Assembly (NCBI RefSeq): GCF_000336755.1
Contig: NZ_AOLK01000022.1
Location: 1-64,000, forward strand
Direction: 5' to 3'
Source: Haloferax elongans ATCC BAA-1513
GTDB lineage: Archaea; Halobacteriota; Halobacteria; Halobacteriales; Haloferacaceae
Length of the DNA stretch: 64,000 nt
Positions 57,463 through 64,000 of this stretch are shown piece by piece. The notes beneath the pieces were generated by a model. The model saw nothing but the letters and a program-made list of their open reading frames with translations. It had not been told where the DNA came from and did no database searches. The position numbers and the translations under genes were made by a program. Every line of letters begins with the position of its first letter. The first letter of the stretch is position 1.

Positions 57463-58008
57463 GTGGACCGGGAACGACTCGTCTTGGGCCTCGCGGCGGT
57501 GTTCGCGGGCCTCACGATGCTGCTCGTGGTGTTGGCGTTCGTCTACCAACCGGTCTTGCTCCTCGTTGCCCTCCCGTTCGGCGCGACGACGTACTTCATG
57601 TACTCACACGCAAGCGGCCGACTCAAAGAGCGCTACCGCGGAAAACGTGTCCGCGCCGACGCCGCCGGGTTCGGATTTCGCTCCGCGAGCGGGCGACAAC
57701 AGCGTGCGACTGGTGGATTTGGTGCTGGTCCTCGCGGAGACCCGCAGGAAGGCCCCCGAGCAGGTCGATTCAGTGGCGCAGGCGGGGGACAGAACGGCCG
57801 ACAGGGAGGCCCGCGCGTTCGACCACCTCGGTCGGGACTGAGCCGAAGCGAAGCACTTCGAACTCTCGGCCTCGACGAAGATGCCTCACAGGCCGACGTC
57901 AAGGAGGCGTATCGCGAGCGCGTGAAGGAGACACACCCAGACGCAAAATCGGGAGACGAGAAGGCGTTCAAGCGCGTCACGCGGGCTTACGAACGCCTCT
58001 CGGAGTGA
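57463..58008 (+). CDS. Membrane-anchored J-domain protein
   Basis: A 181-residue protein with GTG start. Two N-terminal helices (about 6-26, 29-47) are followed by a Gly/Arg/Gln-rich linker (about 70-125) and a short J domain at the C-terminus (EALRTLGLDEDASQADVKEAYRERVKETHPDAKSGDEKAFKRVTRAYERL) with the essential HPD at about 157-159. It would stimulate DnaK ATPase at the membrane. It is not a full DnaJ, as no Cys-rich or C-terminal client domains are present. Confidence 0.86.
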   Translation: MDRERLVLGLAAVFAGLTMLLVVLAFVYQPVLLLVALPFGATTYFMYSHASGRLKERYRGKRVRADAAGFGFRSASGRQQRATGGFGAGPRGDPQEGPRAGRFSGAGGGQNGRQGGPRVRPPRSGLSRSEALRTLGLDEDASQADVKEAYRERVKETHPDAKSGDEKAFKRVTRAYERLSE

Positions 58009-58135
58009 TCTCACTGGGCGGTATCAAACTGCTGGCGGAAGCTTCGGAAATCAATAGACCACTTGATTGCTAAATTGTCTCACGGTAAGTGATACCGCGG
58101 AAAGGGTTTTCACGGTCGGTTTCCTACGGCTTTCC

Positions 58136-59740
58136 ATGAGCGCGGATCGGGCCCCCCTCGAAGCGGCCCTCGAGCGCGGTGAGGAAGAAGGCGGAAACGT
58201 CGAATTCAAAGAACGCCTCACTCGCGCCGTTCACCTGTCTGATGGTCGGATGGAGTCGCTTGCTGCTCAGCTCCGTCACCGAGTGCTCTCCGGCGATGGC
58301 GTCGCCACCTACGTCGTTGGTGTCACCGACGACGGCGGTATCGCTGGCATTTCGCCGGACGACTTCTCCGAAACGATGGACGTGCTTTCCCTACTCGCCG
58401 AAGAGGCGGGTGCGCACATCGAAGACGTCGAGACGTGGGGGGTCGGCGAGAGTGCCGAACGCGGCCTCGTCGGCGTCGCCACCATCCGCGAAGGCGCGAT
58501 GCTCGACGTAGACGACGACCACATCGTCGTCGGCACCGCCGGCCACGTCGACCACGGGAAGTCGACGCTCGTCGGCTCGCTCGTCACTGGCCAGTCGGAC
58601 GATGGTGACGGTGGGACGCGTTCGTTCCTCGACGTGCAACCGCACGAGGTCGAACGCGGCCTCTCGGCGGACCTCTCGTACGCCGTCTACGGCTTTTCTG
58701 AGGATGGCCCGGTCCACATGCGCAACCCGCACCGGAAATCCGACCGCGCGCAGGTCGTCCAAGAGGCCGACAGACTCGTTTCGTTCGTCGACACTGTCGG
58801 CCACGAGCCGTGGCTTCGAACGACGATTCGCGGCCTCGTCGGCCAGCGACTCGACTACGGCCTGCTCGTCGTCGCTGCCGACGACGGCCCGACGCGAACG
58901 ACTCGCGAGCACCTCGGCATCCTCCTCGCGATGGAACTGCCGACCGTCGTCGCCATCACCAAGACCGACGCGGTCTCAGACGCCCGAAGCGCAGAAGTCG
59001 AACGCGAGGTCGAACGGCTCCTTCGCGACGTTGGTCGAACCCCGCTCCGCGTCGAGCGCCACGGTGTCGACGCCGCCGTCGACGAAATCAACGAATCTGT
59101 CGTCCCCATCGTGATGACGAGCGCAGTGACGATGGACGGACTCGACAAACTCGACCACCTCTTCGAGTCGCTACCCAAGCGAAGCGCCGCAGAAGGCGAC
59201 TTCCGCATGTACATCGACCGCACCTACTCGGTGACGGGCGTCGGGGCAGTCGCGTCGGGGACTGTCAACTCCGGCGCTGTCGAAGCTGGGGACGAACTGC
59301 TCCTCGGGCCGATGTCGGATGGGTCGTTCCGCGAGGTCGAGGTCCGGTCTATCGAGATGCACTACCACCGCGTCGACAGAGCGAATGCGGGCCGAATCGT
59401 CGGCATCGCACTCAAAGGAGTCGACGAGTCCGAAATCCAGCGCGGGATGGTGCTCCTGCCTATCGATTCGAACCCGACCGCCGTCCGAGAGTTCGAAGCC
59501 GAGGTGATGGTCCTCAACCACCCGACGCGAATCCAAGACGGCTACGAACCGGTCGTCCACCTCGAAACCGCATCCGAGGCGGCTATCTTCCATCCCGAAG
59601 GCGGCCGGCTCCTGCCGGGCGATACGGGAACGACCCGAATCGAGTTCAAGTTCCGGCCGTACTTCGTCGAGGAGGGTCAGCGATTCGTCTTCCGTGAAGG
59701 CCGGTCGAAAGGCGTCGGGACCGTGACGAAGGTCGAATAA
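58136..59740 (+). CDS. GTPBP1-type translational GTPase
   Basis: A 534-residue GTPase related to elongation factor Tu and eukaryotic GTPBP1/2. A 125-residue N-terminal domain (EALERGEEEGGNVEFKERLTRAVHL) precedes G1 GHVDHGKST (136-144), G3 DTVGHE and G4 TKTD in place of NKxD. Domains II and III follow (YSVTGVGAVASGTVNSGAVEAGD, then GTTRIEFKFRPYFVEEGQRFVFREGRSKGVGTV). Members act in ribosome rescue or mRNA turnover; haloarchaeal function is not established. Start at 58136 fits family N-termini. Confidence 0.9.
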   Translation: MSADRAPLEAALERGEEEGGNVEFKERLTRAVHLSDGRMESLAAQLRHRVLSGDGVATYVVGVTDDGGIAGISPDDFSETMDVLSLLAEEAGAHIEDVETWGVGESAERGLVGVATIREGAMLDVDDDHIVVGTAGHVDHGKSTLVGSLVTGQSDDGDGGTRSFLDVQPHEVERGLSADLSYAVYGFSEDGPVHMRNPHRKSDRAQVVQEADRLVSFVDTVGHEPWLRTTIRGLVGQRLDYGLLVVAADDGPTRTTREHLGILLAMELPTVVAITKTDAVSDARSAEVEREVERLLRDVGRTPLRVERHGVDAAVDEINESVVPIVMTSAVTMDGLDKLDHLFESLPKRSAAEGDFRMYIDRTYSVTGVGAVASGTVNSGAVEAGDELLLGPMSDGSFREVEVRSIEMHYHRVDRANAGRIVGIALKGVDESEIQRGMVLLPIDSNPTAVREFEAEVMVLNHPTRIQDGYEPVVHLETASEAAIFHPEGGRLLPGDTGTTRIEFKFRPYFVEEGQRFVFREGRSKGVGTVTKVE

Positions 59741-60226
59741 TCAGGGCTCGACCGCGACGTACCCGTCTTCTGCTCGCGTTGCCGCACCGAACAGCACCGC
59801 CCAGTCGAGCAGGCGCTCGACGCGAGTCCACCAGCGCGACTCCCAGCCTTCGGGGTCGCGGTGACGCTCCCAGTTCGGAACGGTCGGTTCGAACGCGTCG
59901 AAGACGGCGGCGGCGGACTGCGGGTGCTCGTCGAGGTCGTCAAGGACCTCCTGTGCGCCGAAGACGTGGTCGACAAAGGCGTCTCTGAGTTCCTCGTCTT
60001 CCCAGTCGTCGCGGATGCGCTCGAAGCCGCGGCTCGTCTCGCGGGCGAGGCCGAGCGACTGACAGAACACCAGCCAGTCGCGCCCCTCGTCGGGCGTCAC
60101 GTCCAGCCGTTTGGCGAGGCGACCGCAACAGTCGTCTTCCGACCCCGGAATCAGCGGGACGGCGCGGTGGGCCTCCCACAGTCGGTCCAGCGAGTCCGGG
60201 GCGGGCGGGACCGGCTTTCGCCTCAC
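59741..60226 (-). CDS. Unknown soluble protein coupled to mch
   Basis: A 161-residue acidic protein with Trp-rich helices: LDRLWEAHRAVPLIPGSEDDCCGRLAKRLDVTPDEGRDWLVFCQSLGLA, later VPNWERHRDPEGWESRWWTRVERLLDWAVLFGAATRAEDGYVAVEP. A Cys pair (D-C-C) occurs at about 33-34. I do not recognise the family. The GTG start overlaps the mch stop (GTGA), so the two are coupled, and its stop abuts the stop of the convergent GTPase gene with no spacer. Confidence 0.75.
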   Translation of the reverse strand: MRRKPVPPAPDSLDRLWEAHRAVPLIPGSEDDCCGRLAKRLDVTPDEGRDWLVFCQSLGLARETSRGFERIRDDWEDEELRDAFVDHVFGAQEVLDDLDEHPQSAAAVFDAFEPTVPNWERHRDPEGWESRWWTRVERLLDWAVLFGAATRAEDGYVAVEP

Positions 60227-61155
60227 AGCCCGAACGACTCGGCGAGCACGTCTTCGTCCGTCTCACCCAGCGTGTAGGTCGGGCCGTTGACCACGTCGAT
60301 AGTGACCTGTGCAGGGCCGAAGATGCCCGGGTCAACTTCGTTGAAGTCCCAGTCGGCGTCTTCGAACACCTGCTCGAACGGGACGCCGTACTCCTCGCCA
60401 GCGGTCGAGATGGCGCTGTCGAAGTCGTCGAAGTCCTCGTGGACGGTCATGTGGACACGCCCACCGTAGGCGACGGCGTCGTTGGTCCGACCCATCGCGA
60501 CGCTCTCGTCGTAGCTGACGGGCGCGAGCGGTGCGCTCCCGGAGACGGAGATGACGTTGTTCGGGTCGTATCCGGCTTCGAAGAGGTTGAACATCGCCAG
60601 TTCGGGTGCGCGAGCCGAGCTAGTGACGCTCCCGACGACCGAGCCGGTGGCGTAGGTCGGCAGGAACACGGCACTTGGTTCGAGGTCGGTCATGTCGGCG
60701 ACGTGTTCGGCCACCTCGTCTGTCGGGAGTTCGATGCTCTCGACAGCGAGGACCGTCAGGTCGAACTCGTCGTAGTAGCCGAGGTGGTGGAACTCTTCTT
60801 CTTCGCCGACGAGGGCGCGGGCGGGACCCGAACCGAGTCCGTCGAAGTCGTCGAAGACGAGTTCCCAGCCACCTTTCTGTGAGCAGAGAAGGGCGAGTGC
60901 GGGGCGGTCCGTCGAGAGTTCGACGTACTGGCGCGGGGTACCGGCGACCTCACCCATGCGCGTCTGCACGGTGGCGAGGCCAGCGGTCTGTATCTCGGTG
61001 AGAAGCATTCCCGCCTCGACCCCACCGTCGGCGTCGACGCCGAAGTCGATGACCGTCGTCCCGGAGTCGAGTTCGTAGCCCTCGATGCCGAGTTCACCGG
61101 CGAAGTCGAGCGCCTCGTCCACCAGTTCGATGGCCATTCGGTTGATGCTATCCAT
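60223..61155 (-). CDS. mch: Methenyltetrahydromethanopterin cyclohydrolase family
   Basis: A 310-residue Mch protein: GIEGYELDSGTTVIDFGVDADGGVEAG near the start and the middle EFHHLGYYDEFDLTVLAVESIELPTDEVAEHVAD and YATGSVVGSVTSSARAPE are family marks. In methanogens it interconverts formyl- and methenyl-H4MPT. Haloarchaea are thought to use folate-type C1 carriers, so the cofactor here is uncertain. It is the first gene of a coupled pair with the 161-residue protein, 87 bases after the thiamine-binding-like gene. Confidence 0.92.
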   Translation of the reverse strand: MDSINRMAIELVDEALDFAGELGIEGYELDSGTTVIDFGVDADGGVEAGMLLTEIQTAGLATVQTRMGEVAGTPRQYVELSTDRPALALLCSQKGGWELVFDDFDGLGSGPARALVGEEEEFHHLGYYDEFDLTVLAVESIELPTDEVAEHVADMTDLEPSAVFLPTYATGSVVGSVTSSARAPELAMFNLFEAGYDPNNVISVSGSAPLAPVSYDESVAMGRTNDAVAYGGRVHMTVHEDFDDFDSAISTAGEEYGVPFEQVFEDADWDFNEVDPGIFGPAQVTIDVVNGPTYTLGETDEDVLAESFGL

Positions 61156-61242
61156 GGACGCCGATTGTGCGCCTTCCGCTAAAGGGTTTGTCAGTCGAAT
61201 ACCGAATTCGGGCCGCGGGCGGGCCTCGACCGACGTGAAAAC

Positions 61243-61557
61243 TCACTCGCGTTCTTTCTTCGCTTCTCTCCCGAGATGGTCTTCGACGGCGGCGACTTTG
61301 TCTGCGGCGCGCTGGTCGGAGGTGCGTTTGTCGTCTATCTTCAGCACCGTGCTGATTCGGTCGCCGTCGACCGCTTTGTGGGCTGCACCGACTGCCGCGA
61401 GTAGTTCGTCGATGTCGTCGGCCTCGATGACGGTGCCCATCGGATTCGTCTCGTAGGAGACGTCGAAGTCGTCGAGGGCGGCGACCGCCTTGGCGACCTC
61501 CCCGGACATGCTCTCTTCGATTACCGGTGCGACGCTCAGCATTGCGATGACTGTCAT
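61243..61557 (-). CDS. MTH1187 family thiamine-binding-like protein
   Basis: A 104-residue ferredoxin-like alpha/beta protein of the MTH1187/YkoF-like (DUF77) family: MTVIAMLSVAPVIEESMSGE at the start, then DFDVSYETNPMGTVIEADDIDELLAAVGAAH. Relatives bind thiamine or its precursors and sit with transporters. The ATG at 61557 is used; the 18 upstream codons have no family support. It precedes mch on the same strand. Confidence 0.9.
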   Translation of the reverse strand: MTVIAMLSVAPVIEESMSGEVAKAVAALDDFDVSYETNPMGTVIEADDIDELLAAVGAAHKAVDGDRISTVLKIDDKRTSDQRAADKVAAVEDHLGREAKKERE

Positions 61558-61644
61558 ATCGGATATCTCGTCGTACTGAACTGTAAAAACGGGTGTGCTA
61601 CGCCACTGCACGACGATTTCGAACCGACGAGGCTATGCTGCAGA

Positions 61645-61830
61645 ATGGCCTCCGGTTTCGATATGGTTCGCTCCGGGCACACTCGTCGGCTTGCGGTTTT
61701 CGCCGTGAGCGTCGTCGTCTGCGTCGCCCTCGGTGCCGCTATCGGTTCCGTCGTGGGCTATGCGACCGAATGGACCGCAACGGGTGCCATCTTCGGTATC
61801 GCACTTTCGCTGTTTACTGACCAACGCTGA
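61645..61830 (+). CDS. 61-residue two-helix membrane protein
   Basis: Reads MASGFDMVRSGHTRRLAVFA and continues with a helix at about 15-36 and a second at 42-58 (GAIFGIALSLFTDQR). GxxxG-like small residues (GAAIGSVVG) favour helix packing. An ATG at 61663 is an alternative start. It reads in the same direction as yihY, 48 bases before it. Function unknown. Confidence 0.62.
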   Translation: MASGFDMVRSGHTRRLAVFAVSVVVCVALGAAIGSVVGYATEWTATGAIFGIALSLFTDQR

Positions 61831-61878
61831 CACTCGGCTGCGGCGTTCTTTTTCTCCTCTGCCGACGTATCGGATGGC

Positions 61879-62934
61879 ATGAATTCACGCGTCGAGCGGG
61901 CGCTCACGCTCGGGCGAGCAATCGTCTACGAAGTGCGCACAGAACGCCTCACGTTCATGGCCGGAAGCATCGCCTACGGGGCGTTCGTCTCGCTTCTCCC
62001 GTTGTTTCTGCTCGTCCTCGCTGCGGTTTCGGCGACAGGAGACCAGAACCTCCGCGAGAGCGTCTTCGCAGTCATCGAGTCTGTACTCACTCCTGGTGCG
62101 AGTAGCGTCATCGTCGCCGAATTAGAGGCATCGAGCCAACTCGCCAGCCTGTCTCTCATCGGGGTGCTCGTCCTCGTCTGGGGGACGCTCCGAATCTTCC
62201 GCAGCCTCGATACAGCCTTCTCGGACATCTACGAGTCGGAAGCGGCCAACACGTTCGCCGACCAGCTCTCGGACGGAATTGTCGTCTTCGCTACCGTGGC
62301 GCTCGCCGTGGTCGTCGGGGCGCTCATCGAGACTGTGCTCCCGCCGCTTGACGGGACGCTCGGGTGGGTCATCTACCGTGTCCTCCTCGTCGTCGTCCTG
62401 TTCGTGACGTTCTTCCCGATGTACTATATCTTCCCGGACGAGGACCTCGTCGCCCTCGAAGTCGTCCCCGGGACGCTCGTCGCGGCGGTCGGACTGACGA
62501 CGTTCGAATCACTCTTCCGACTCTACGTCCAGTTCAGCAGTCGCTCTCCCGATTCCAGCGTCGTCGCCGGGATTTTGGTTCTCTTGACGTGGCTCTACTT
62601 CAGCGGCCTCGTGATTCTTCTCGGTGCTGCAGTGAATGCTGTCCTCTCGAACCGCTCTCGCGACGTGAACGTCCGCCCGCTCTTCGGCGGCGTCCCGCTC
62701 GATTCGCAGTCCGGCGGGACGAACCGGCGCGAAGTCGTCGCTGCGCTCGAACAGTTCGACCACCTGTTTGCGAACGCTCCCGACGACGTCGAGGTTCGTA
62801 TCGGCGACGAACGTGTCGTGATTCCCCGTCCAGAGAAAGTGGTTCTGGATACCGACACCAGTCGGTTCCTCCCGGAAGGACCGGTCCGGTTCGAACTCAG
62901 ATGGTCGTCGTGGCCGGACACTCTCGACGAGTGA
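61879..62934 (+). CDS. YihY/virulence factor BrkB family membrane protein
   Basis: A 351-residue protein of the YihY (formerly misnamed RNase BN) family with six helices. RLTFMAGSIAYGAFVSLLPLFLLVLA near residue 23-48 is the family's opening motif; LTWLYFSGLVILLGAAVNAVL near 233-253 closes the membrane part. A polar C-terminal 95 residues follow. The family's function is not settled; polymer or lipid export has been suggested. No nuclease residues are seen. Confidence 0.92.
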   Translation: MNSRVERALTLGRAIVYEVRTERLTFMAGSIAYGAFVSLLPLFLLVLAAVSATGDQNLRESVFAVIESVLTPGASSVIVAELEASSQLASLSLIGVLVLVWGTLRIFRSLDTAFSDIYESEAANTFADQLSDGIVVFATVALAVVVGALIETVLPPLDGTLGWVIYRVLLVVVLFVTFFPMYYIFPDEDLVALEVVPGTLVAAVGLTTFESLFRLYVQFSSRSPDSSVVAGILVLLTWLYFSGLVILLGAAVNAVLSNRSRDVNVRPLFGGVPLDSQSGGTNRREVVAALEQFDHLFANAPDDVEVRIGDERVVIPRPEKVVLDTDTSRFLPEGPVRFELRWSSWPDTLDE

Positions 62935-62972
62935 CGACGAGCATTATGGTGTAAGCGCACCAATGTATGTGT

Positions 62973-63248
62973 ATGGCTACCAAAACACCTGCACAACCGG
63001 CGCGGCCGTTCGAGGGCGACCCCAAGATGTGGGAGGCGATTGAACGACGTTCGACGACCGAGTCCCGGGCCGTGAACCCGCCGTCCATCGTCGAACACCG
63101 GTCGCTCGCACACAAGGACTTCGGCGAAGCTCACCTCGTCTGGCAGTGTGACGACTGTGGCGCGGTGGGGTCGCTCACAGCGTTCCCTTCGGTGTGCCCA
63201 GACTGCAGTGCAGCGCGCGAAGCGCTCTACTACTACACCGAAGATTGA
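62973..63248 (+). CDS. Small zinc-ribbon protein (DUF7130-like)
   Basis: A 91-residue protein with a rubredoxin-like zinc ribbon near the C-terminus: QC57-DD-C60-GAVGSLTAFPSVC74-PD-C77 (numbers approximate). The N-terminal half (FEGDPKMWEAIERRSTTESRAVNPPSIVEHRSLAHKDFGE) has no motif I know. The ATG at 62973 follows AATGTATGTG; an earlier in-frame start adds two residues. Function unknown. Confidence 0.75.
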   Translation: MATKTPAQPARPFEGDPKMWEAIERRSTTESRAVNPPSIVEHRSLAHKDFGEAHLVWQCDDCGAVGSLTAFPSVCPDCSAAREALYYYTED

Positions 63249-63333
63249 GACCTCGACACCCCGGTCGACAGCCCAGTGGGGGTCGCCGTGGTCGACCGCG
63301 ACTGTTTTTTCTCGGCACTGCGGAGCAGTAGCC

Positions 63334-63588
63334 ATGTATCTCTCTCACCCCGTTCGGCGGATGCGCGACGATCCCTTCGACGACGAACTGGCTGAACTCC
63401 GAATCGAACCCACAGACGACGAGTCCCGCACCAACCTCGACGAGCGCGTCTCGGACCTCGGTGGAACGGTCGAACGAGAACTCCAGTTCGGCGGTGTCGT
63501 CGTCTCGATTCCAGAATCCGACGTCGCGTCTCTCTGCGAACTCGACGGTATCGAGCGAATCGAGACGGTGGACACGCTCGGGTATTAA
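63334..63588 (+). CDS. 84-residue I9-like (subtilisin propeptide-like) protein
   Basis: Reads MYLSHPVRRMRDDPFDDELA and ends VVVSIPESDVASLCELDGIERIETVDTLGY. The pattern V-x2-LGGTVERELQFGGVVVSIPESDVASLCELDGIERIE is the fold pattern of inhibitor I9 propeptides: a helix, a strand with phi-GG-V-V-V-S-I-P, a helix, then I-x-R-I-E. A free propeptide with no peptidase attached could inhibit a subtilase in trans. This is motif reading, not a search result. Confidence 0.55.
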   Translation: MYLSHPVRRMRDDPFDDELAELRIEPTDDESRTNLDERVSDLGGTVERELQFGGVVVSIPESDVASLCELDGIERIETVDTLGY

Positions 63589-63733
63589 CTCTCGTCCGAC
63601 TCCAATTATCTCTTCTCCGCTTGCGCACGCGAGAGTTGCGGGCGCACGCGAGGGCGGATAGACGGTGCACTCGAAGGCTGAGATGTCAAGCCGAGATGTC
63701 AATTACTTAGTATCGGACGTTCAGAGATGGAGT

Positions 63734-63955
63734 ATGGTCTCCAATTCCTCCCTCGGTGGGCGACTCGCCGGTGTCGCTGCCGCCGCCGTCGGTCTCTCTG
63801 TCGCCTTCTCTACCGGGCAGTTCGATATTGGCGTCTCTCAGAGCGCCGGTCCAATCGACTTTCTCACGTCAGTGGCGTTCACGTCGCCACTCGTCTTCGT
63901 CGCCATCGTCGCAACCGTCGCGGGACTCGTCGTCGCAGTCGGCCCATGGGACTAG
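63734..63955 (+). CDS. 73-residue two-helix membrane protein
   Basis: Reads MVSNSSLGGRLAGVAAAAVG, then a helix (about 8-28), a polar loop and a second helix near the end (SPLVFVAIVATVAGLVVAVG). The ATG at 63734 is preferred to 63665. It ends two bases before the next ATG and probably forms a unit with the cut-off gene. Function unknown. Confidence 0.6.
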   Translation: MVSNSSLGGRLAGVAAAAVGLSVAFSTGQFDIGVSQSAGPIDFLTSVAFTSPLVFVAIVATVAGLVVAVGPWD

Positions 63956-63957
63956 TT

Positions 63958-64000
63958 ATGATTCCCGAAGTCGTCGACGAGTGGTTGCTCGTCGCGTACG
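63958..64000 (+). CDS. Truncated gene at the right edge
   Basis: An ATG two bases after the previous stop opens MIPEVVDEWLLVAY, which stays open to the window end. Too short to identify. Confidence 0.4.
   Translation, partial: MIPEVVDEWLLVAY

Overview
The window is about 64 kb of a haloarchaeal chromosome. High GC, very acidic proteins (Asp and Glu runs), archaeal split GMP synthase, class I HMG-CoA reductase, SAMP1, Bat-type HTH, TrkA-C proteins and many probably leaderless genes all fit the genus Haloferax. The order pyrG, ppc, samp1, map, icd, hmgA, nadABC, mch resembles what I remember of the H. volcanii main chromosome, but the proteins are not identical to that species (for example SAMP1). 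I found no rRNA, tRNA, CRISPR array, transposase or phage genes. The first 26 bases look like a Nextera (Tn5) adapter, so the left edge is a contig end.

Layout. 27-2747: operon pyrG, guaAb and a cut-off small protein gene (glutamine-dependent nucleotide synthesis). 2859-7337: two left-handed beta-helix acyltransferases, an MFS transporter, an aldo/keto reductase and a small zinc protein. 7466-13938: PEP carboxylase, a Tat-exported Rieske protein, and an aldehyde dehydrogenase coupled to an NAD-dependent epimerase/reductase. 13948-19642: SAMP1 at the end of an operon with two TrkA-C membrane proteins, divergent from a K+ channel, then an HPP/Usp protein. 19652-24315: uridine phosphorylase, membrane proteins, a PfkB kinase, a DUF63 protein and DeoC (nucleoside and pentose salvage). 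24366-28974: two Tat lipoprotein beta-propellers, a tRNA methylthiotransferase and a methyltransferase. 29093-36845: GNAT, signal peptidase, CDF transporter, HIT protein, methionine aminopeptidase, PPP phosphatase, a 2-oxoacid dehydrogenase E1 pair with a free lipoyl domain, and an alpha/beta hydrolase.

36874-40327 is the accessory part. An AT-rich island (about 37.03-38.70 kb) carries a Tat-exported trypsin-like protease and a 55-residue membrane protein. Next to it are a DsbA/FrnE-type oxidoreductase and three tiny Cys/His proteins, two of them too short for a 60-residue ORF cut-off. 40386-47527 holds a soluble chemoreceptor-like protein, an Ntn asparaginase, icd (with a duplicated 3' end), two members of an IWWWD membrane family, a cupin and several small proteins. 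47663-57208 holds a Bat-type regulator, hmgA, an amidohydrolase, nadABC under a strongly palindromic promoter, an MFS transporter and pyrF. 57255 to the end holds a zinc microprotein, a DnaJ-like protein, a GTPBP1-type GTPase, mch coupled to an unknown gene, a YihY protein and several small proteins, ending in a truncated gene.

Most of the window is core metabolism in short, tightly coupled operons (GTGA/ATGA overlaps). The parts least explained by known families are the AT-rich protease island, the many Cys/His microproteins with palindromes at their promoters, the three IWWWD proteins, the unknown partner of mch, and the SAMP1-TrkA-C operon.
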